A stretch of 64,000 nucleotides of DNA from NIOZ-UU13 sp035528395. GTDB taxonomy: Bacteria > Planctomycetota > Phycisphaerae > Sedimentisphaerales > Anaerobacaceae. Shown here piece by piece: positions 60,255 through 64,000 of this stretch. A model generated the notes under the pieces. The model was not told the DNA's origin, made no database searches, and saw only the letters and a program-made list of their open reading frames with translations. Both the position numbers and the translations under genes were made by a program. The first letter of the stretch is position 1. The number at the start of each line of letters is the position of its first letter. The stretch lies in the NCBI GenBank assembly GCA_035528395.1, contig DATKYR010000218.1, positions 62,001 through 126,000 of the forward strand, given 5' to 3'.

Positions 60255-60867
60255 TGCCCAGCCGGTAGAGAACAGAAGACAGCTCGTCTTGGCGAAGCCC
60301 GCCGTAGCCCTGTAGGCCCGAGCCGCACCTTGGAAGTCGGTCCACAGGATGCCTTTCGGCAGATACCTTACGGCAAAGGCAGATAGCGGCTAACCGAGTG
60401 GCAAAAGCACAAACACAGAGAACGCAAATAATAGATTACAAGACCTTTTTTTATTGATAAAACAATTAAGTTTGTGCATGTGAACACATGCACAAAGTCT
60501 AACAAACCCTTCGGCCATAAAATGCTAAATCTAAAGCAGTTGACGTAGAAAGCTCATAGTCATTTCCAGTAGTCATATGACTATTACATTAGCACCTGCG
60601 AATATGACCCGGCCGGCAGGCGCATCAAAAAGAATGTCGTTGGTAGTTACATAGTCAAATACGTCTATGATGGCGGCCACGTTATCGCTGAATACGATGA
60701 CAGCGGCCTCTTACGCAAATACATCTACGGTGCCCGCGTCTGGTACACAATCTGTTAAAGCGATTATAATAGTGTAACACACCTAAGACCAGGGATTCGG
60801 TATCCAACTTCAGCCACACAGGAAACTCAGCTAAAGTTTTGTCGGCCTGTGTACCGAATAAATCACA
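60255..60867. other. Intergenic region with RHS remnant
   Basis: Besides the RHS fragment at 60594-60758, the only structure seen is a 14-bp perfect palindrome TAGTCATATGACTA at 60570-60583. No further gene is supported. Confidence 0.5.
60594..60758 (+). pseudogene. RHS-repeat fragment
   Basis: One frame reads TCEYDPAGRRIKKNVVGSYI, then VKYVYDGGHVIAEYDDSGLL and RKYIYGARVWYTIC-stop. This is the RHS core segment that precedes the YYYHFDGLGS part in the 57.6 kb copy; the two share about 95% of bases over roughly 90 bp. No start codon, no upstream or downstream RHS parts. It preserves the uninterrupted insertion site of the 48-bp repeat. Confidence 0.8.
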
Positions 60868-62304
60868 ATGGCAACAATACAAGTTAATTTTCTGTCCGAG
60901 CGAGAGATTCAAGACATACACGACGCGAGCATAACAATCCTTCGGGACACCGGCGTTATGGTGCATCACGAGGAAATATTGCAGCTCCTGGGCGAGGCCG
61001 GTGCAAAGGTAGCCCAGGACCACAAGATAGCGAGCCTCCCGGAAAAACTTGTCATGGACAGCATCGCACGGGCCGGCAAAAAATACAAAATCTATGGCCG
61101 GGACAAAAGCCGGGCCGCTAATTTCGGATACGGCGAGCTCATTCTAATGTCAAGTCCCGGACAATTCGGCTGGATAGATGCAAAGACCGGCCGGAGACGG
61201 CCTGCAACCATCAAAGATGCCGGGGACGCAATTCGTCTTGGAGATGCCCTGGACAACATCAACATCGTCGGCGCAATGGCCCAGCCGGATGAGGTCTGCG
61301 AGAAATATCGAGATGTCTTTCTCACCGGCGAACTGGTCAAGGGGACCACGAAACCAACCCGCTGCTGGGTTCGCAACGGAGCGACGGCCCGTTACATTCT
61401 GGAAATATACCGCACAATCGCAGGTGGCGATGCCGCCCTGCGGGCAAATCCAATGGTCGAAGCCTTTCTCGAACCCATTAGTCCGCTGCAGTTGCCGAAG
61501 GACGGGCTCGATATAGTCAGGGAGTTCGCACAGGCGGGACAGCCCGTCAGTATCGGCCCGATGGCGATGACGACCGCAACGGCTCCGGCAACATTGGCCG
61601 GTACACTGGCGCAGGAAAATGCCGAGATATTGGCAGGCATTGTCGTGACGCAATTGCTGGCGCCGGGCACGGCAGTTACCTACGGCGGAATCCCGCACAT
61701 TATGGATCCGCGCACAAGCATCTGCTCATTCGGCTCGCCGGAGCAGGGACTAATGGCTTTAGCGATGACTCAGATAGCGCACTTCTATGGCTTTCCCGTT
61801 TACATCAATGTTGGTCTGACCGATGCGAAAGTGCCCGACGCTCAGGCAGGCATGGAAAAGGCAGGCACAATGCTTTTGGGTGTCCTTGCCGGTGCCGATA
61901 CTTTTGGTCACTGCGGCATTTGTGGAACCGATCATGCCGGCAGTCTGCTGTGGCTGGCTTTCGACAACGAGCTCATGAATTATATCAAGCGAATCGCACG
62001 TGGTTTCGAGGTAAATGCCGGGACACTGGCCACCGACGTTGTCAAGTCGGTAGGCCCGGCCGGCAACTTCCTGGCTGAACCACACACGGTCGAACACTTT
62101 CGTAAGGAACTCTGGCTGCCCGACCAAATATGGACACGGCAGAGCTATGACGGTTGGCAGGCTCAAGGAGCTGCCTCATTCGCAGATCGGCTCGCCGAAC
62201 ATGTCAACAGCATCCTAACAACACACCCCCCACAGCCGCTTGATGAAGCTCTGTCCCGGGAGATCGACCGTATTGTCAAACATGCCGAGCACGAGCTCGG
62301 ATAA
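60868..62304 (+). CDS. MttB-family (trimethylamine methyltransferase-like) protein, non-pyrrolysine
   Basis: A 478-residue member of the MttB superfamily, TIM-barrel enzymes that move a methyl group from a quaternary or tertiary amine to a corrinoid protein. It begins LSEREIQDIHDASITILRDTGV and has the family's GAMAQPDEV, GPMAMTTATAPATLAGTLAQ, TYGGIPHIMDPRTS and GADTFGHCGICGTDHAGSLL. No in-frame amber codon occurs, so it is of the non-pyrrolysine MtgB/MtpB kind, acting perhaps on glycine betaine, proline betaine or another N-methylated compound. No corrinoid protein or activating enzyme is visible nearby. The ribosome site is weak. Confidence 0.9.
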   Translation: MATIQVNFLSEREIQDIHDASITILRDTGVMVHHEEILQLLGEAGAKVAQDHKIASLPEKLVMDSIARAGKKYKIYGRDKSRAANFGYGELILMSSPGQFGWIDAKTGRRRPATIKDAGDAIRLGDALDNINIVGAMAQPDEVCEKYRDVFLTGELVKGTTKPTRCWVRNGATARYILEIYRTIAGGDAALRANPMVEAFLEPISPLQLPKDGLDIVREFAQAGQPVSIGPMAMTTATAPATLAGTLAQENAEILAGIVVTQLLAPGTAVTYGGIPHIMDPRTSICSFGSPEQGLMALAMTQIAHFYGFPVYINVGLTDAKVPDAQAGMEKAGTMLLGVLAGADTFGHCGICGTDHAGSLLWLAFDNELMNYIKRIARGFEVNAGTLATDVVKSVGPAGNFLAEPHTVEHFRKELWLPDQIWTRQSYDGWQAQGAASFADRLAEHVNSILTTHPPQPLDEALSREIDRIVKHAEHELG

Positions 62305-62378
62305 GTCTTGACTGATGCTCCGAATGTGGTATCCTTGGCAAAAAGTTTGACTACCCGGATACTTCCTTGGCCACATAA

Positions 62379-62554
62379 GAGCTTATCCGAATAACCGGGT
62401 CGTTATGAGGCCGAGCGAAAAGTTCGAGGCCAAGGCGGCAGGCCAAAAATGCTCGGAGGCGTGGTTTTCTCCACGTTGAGAACATTTTTGGCTGACAACG
62501 CAGGCATCGGGCTTTGCAGCCGGTCGCAATAGAGCGGGTTATTTGGATAGGCGC
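62379..62554. repeat. MITE-like element with terminal inverted repeats and internal hairpins
   Basis: The ends, GAGCTTATCCGAATAACCGG (from 62379) and CGGGTTATTTGGATAGGCGC (to 62554), are near-complementary. Inside are a hairpin GCCAAAAATG...CATTTTTGGC (62442-62492) capped by GTGG-TTTTCT-CCAC, and another around 62409-62432 (GGCC..CGAA-AAG-TTCG..GGCC). About 176 bp, no transposase. It could be a non-autonomous mobile element or a structured RNA. Confidence 0.6.
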
Positions 62555-62652
62555 TAAGTCAAGCACGGTATCATCTATTCGGAAGCCGTTCACTTATTGT
62601 TTCGGAAGATACCGGGCGAATTACAGGAAAAAGTAAACAAGGTTTTTCAGAC

Positions 62653-62792
62653 CTAATTAGTTCCTGTTGTGGAAACAGTATTTGTCATTCCCGCGAAAGC
62701 GGGAATCCAGCTTTTTCGCTCTGGACCCCTGCTCCCAGCTTTCGCAGGGGTGACATAGTCAGTTTTTGTTTTCCTCAACAGATACTAATTAG
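62653..62792. repeat. Nested palindrome carrying a GTCATTCCCGCGAAAGCGGGAATC repeat
   Basis: The outer arms CTAATTAGTTCCTGTTGTGG (from 62653) and CAACAGATACTAATTAG (to 62792) are near-complementary. They enclose the common intergenic repeat GTCATTCCCGCGAAAGCGGG (62684) ... CTTTCGCAGGGGTGACA (to about 62755). The inner repeat seems to have inserted into, or travels with, the outer palindrome. Confidence 0.7.
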
Positions 62793-62828
62793 TACCCCGA
62801 GAATCCACGGGAGAATAAGGATTGTGAT

Positions 62829-63578
62829 ATGAGGCGGTGCCTGAGCCATGAAGAACTGTTGCAGTTGAAGCGTTGGAATACCCCAACGATTTACAACGGT
62901 TGGGAGCAGATCACCAAACATGACCGCACAAAGGGGTGCATGAATCTGGAAGAGACTCGTGACTTCATGCCTCAAATGGGGCCGATGATCGGCTATGCCG
63001 TTACGGTTGTAATCGAGCCCGGCAATCCTGACCATGCGCGGAACAGGCCGGATGCCTGGAAGGCTTACCGAGAGTACGTGGCCGGCGTGCCCGGGCCAAA
63101 AATCGTAGTGGTCCAGGACTTGGATAAACCCAATTGTGTTGGTTCATTTTGGGGAGAAGTCAACGCCAACGTGCACAAAGCGCTGGCGTGTGTCGGCACT
63201 ATCACGGACGGTGCCGTAAGGGACATCGATGAAATGTGCAATGCGGGCTTCAAAGCTGTCGCGCGAAGGATGTGCGTTGGGCACGCATACAGTTTGCCAG
63301 TGCGATGGGGCGGCGAGGCAGAGGTCTTCGGCTGTAGAATCAGTGAGGGGGACCTCATCCACGCCGACAAACATGGCTTCCTAATCATTCCCCGGGAGGA
63401 GCAGAAGTCCTTGTACGAGGCTGTTTGTTTCATGGATGCCAACGAATGCCGAACATTGATTCCCGCCGCCCGGAACACCACTGGAAAACCGGTTGCCCGG
63501 ATATTAAGCGAACTAAATGAGGCCGGGAAGGCATTCAGGAAAAACGCCGCAGAGAAGTTTCATCGAAAGGGAGATTAG
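62829..63578 (+). CDS. RraA/HMG-aldolase family protein
   Basis: A 249-residue protein of the RraA-like fold (4-hydroxy-4-methyl-2-oxoglutarate aldolase / oxaloacetate decarboxylase family, also annotated as dimethylmenaquinone methyltransferase-like). The core motif is FWGEVNANVHKALACVGTITDGAVRDIDEM, containing the family's G-E-x and D-G-x-x-R-D metal/substrate residues; further VVQDLDKP and GDLIHADKHGFLIIP. AAGGA lies 8 nt before the ATG. It is followed by a D-2-hydroxyacid dehydrogenase 107 bp downstream. Family members cleave or decarboxylate 2-oxo acids; the substrate is unknown here. Confidence 0.88.
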   Translation: MRRCLSHEELLQLKRWNTPTIYNGWEQITKHDRTKGCMNLEETRDFMPQMGPMIGYAVTVVIEPGNPDHARNRPDAWKAYREYVAGVPGPKIVVVQDLDKPNCVGSFWGEVNANVHKALACVGTITDGAVRDIDEMCNAGFKAVARRMCVGHAYSLPVRWGGEAEVFGCRISEGDLIHADKHGFLIIPREEQKSLYEAVCFMDANECRTLIPAARNTTGKPVARILSELNEAGKAFRKNAAEKFHRKGD

Positions 63579-63596
63579 TATAGTGCTCTCGATTGA

Positions 63597-63663
63597 AAAT
63601 TCCCGTTTGTGCGCGGGTAAGTAGCTTTACAATAATAGTTTATGATTTTACACGCGGGAATTT
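63597..63663. repeat. Inverted repeat upstream of the hydroxyacid dehydrogenase
   Basis: Arms AAATTCCCGTTTGTG (63597-63611) and TACACGCGGGAATTT (63649-63663) pair at 13 of 15 positions around a 37-nt loop, 22 nt before the next start codon. It may be a leader hairpin or a short repeat. Confidence 0.5.
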
Positions 63664-63685
63664 ACAACCCTTCAAGGGTATAAGT

Positions 63686-64000
63686 ATGCAAATCGTTGTG
63701 CTTGATGGTCATACGTTAAATCCCGGAGACCTTAGCTGGTCCGGGCTGCATGAGCTTGGCCAATGTCACATCCACGACCGCACATCGCCGGGCGACATTG
63801 TTCGGCGCGCGCAAGAAGCCGAAATCGTATTAACCAACAAAACGCAATTGTCCAAGGAGACCATCGCGCAATTGCCAAAGCTCAGATACATCGGCGTATT
63901 AGCAACCGGATATAACGTCGTCGACGTCAAGGCAGCATCTCAACAGAACATTTGCCTCACCAATATACCGGCCTATGGTACAGTCTCAGTGGCCCAAATG
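63686..64000 (+). CDS. D-2-hydroxyacid dehydrogenase, 3'-truncated by window edge
   Basis: The frame is open from ATG 63686 (AAGGG 7 nt upstream) to the window end, 105 codons. The N-terminus MQIVVLDGHTLNPGDLSWSG and VLTNKTQLSKETIAQLPKLR with YIGVLATGYNVVDVKAA, then NIPAYGTVSVAQM, is characteristic of the glycerate/2-hydroxyacid dehydrogenase family (hydroxypyruvate or glyoxylate reductase type). The NAD-binding domain and catalytic R-E-H residues lie outside the window. It follows the RraA-like gene and could reduce the 2-oxo acid that enzyme produces or consumes. Confidence 0.85.
   Translation, partial: MQIVVLDGHTLNPGDLSWSGLHELGQCHIHDRTSPGDIVRRAQEAEIVLTNKTQLSKETIAQLPKLRYIGVLATGYNVVDVKAASQQNICLTNIPAYGTVSVAQM

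Larger units (their letters stand above)
62305..62828. other. Intergenic region filled with two structured repeats
   Basis: This 524-bp spacer between the MttB-like and RraA-like genes holds no supported gene. Almost all of it is occupied by two palindromic elements (62379-62554 and 62653-62792). Confidence 0.65.

Noticed and set aside
62351..62593. 80-codon minus-strand frame
   Set aside because: It coincides with the MITE-like element; the open frame is explained by GC-rich palindromic repeat DNA.
1..64000. CRISPR arrays, rRNA genes, tRNA genes, complete insertion sequences or prophage
   Set aside because: I looked for regularly spaced direct repeats, conserved RNA motifs and transposase or phage structural genes and found none in the window.

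Overview
The window looks like chromosomal DNA from a planctomycete, most likely class Phycisphaerae. The pointers are several secreted proteins with a GFTLIELLVVIAII-type prepilin head, a Tat-exported sulfatase and Gfo/Idh/MocA oxidoreductase, a giant CotH/lamin-tail protein, a secreted S41 peptidase, RHS debris and many palindromic intergenic repeats. This is inferred from gene families only, because no rRNA or other taxonomic marker is present. Most genes from 1.9 to 57.5 kb lie on the minus strand.

Layout. 0-1.9 kb: two tandem copies of a prepilin-like gene (the first cut by the window edge) and a degraded tail of a third such gene. 1.9-8.6 kb: topA, a sulfatase, another prepilin-like protein, rdgB and two unknown genes. 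8.8-11.9 kb: arginine genes argB-argD-argF. 12-17 kb: a DUF169 protein, dtd, an SDR dehydrogenase and a 929-residue secreted ankyrin/coiled-coil protein. 17.1-19.3 kb: parB without parA, followed by 1.26 kb of gene-free DNA with two perfect parS palindromes. 19.3-29.8 kb: CotH/lamin-tail protein, oxidoreductase, a small Myb-like basic protein, S41 peptidase and a TPR protein. 29.9-40.2 kb: a two-partner secretion pair, a 2.5-kresidue TpsA exoprotein and a TpsB pore carrying a very long coiled coil.

41-50.2 kb is a copper/heavy-metal island: csoR with its operator, a HAMP-like membrane protein, a relic of a second csoR, and the efflux operon cusC-cusB-YHS lipoprotein-cusA. 50.4-57.5 kb holds a lipoprotein aspartyl protease and a sugar-acid cluster (YjhG/YagF-type dehydratase, DHDPS-family aldolase, FGGY kinase, GntP permease) resembling the E. 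coli yjhF-yjhG-yjhH set for pentonate breakdown. 57.6-60.8 kb contains broken RHS sequences around a secreted protein. 60.9-64 kb has plus-strand genes for an MttB-family methyltransferase, an RraA-family protein and a D-2-hydroxyacid dehydrogenase cut by the window end.

The most unusual signals are small palindromic elements lying in frame inside coding sequence (a 48-bp one in an RHS gene with its empty site visible 3 kb away, and a 75-bp one in the S41 peptidase), the coiled-coil TpsB, the repeated architecture of secreted proteins with a pseudopilin-like LPKDP module, and the orphan parB with paired parS sites.
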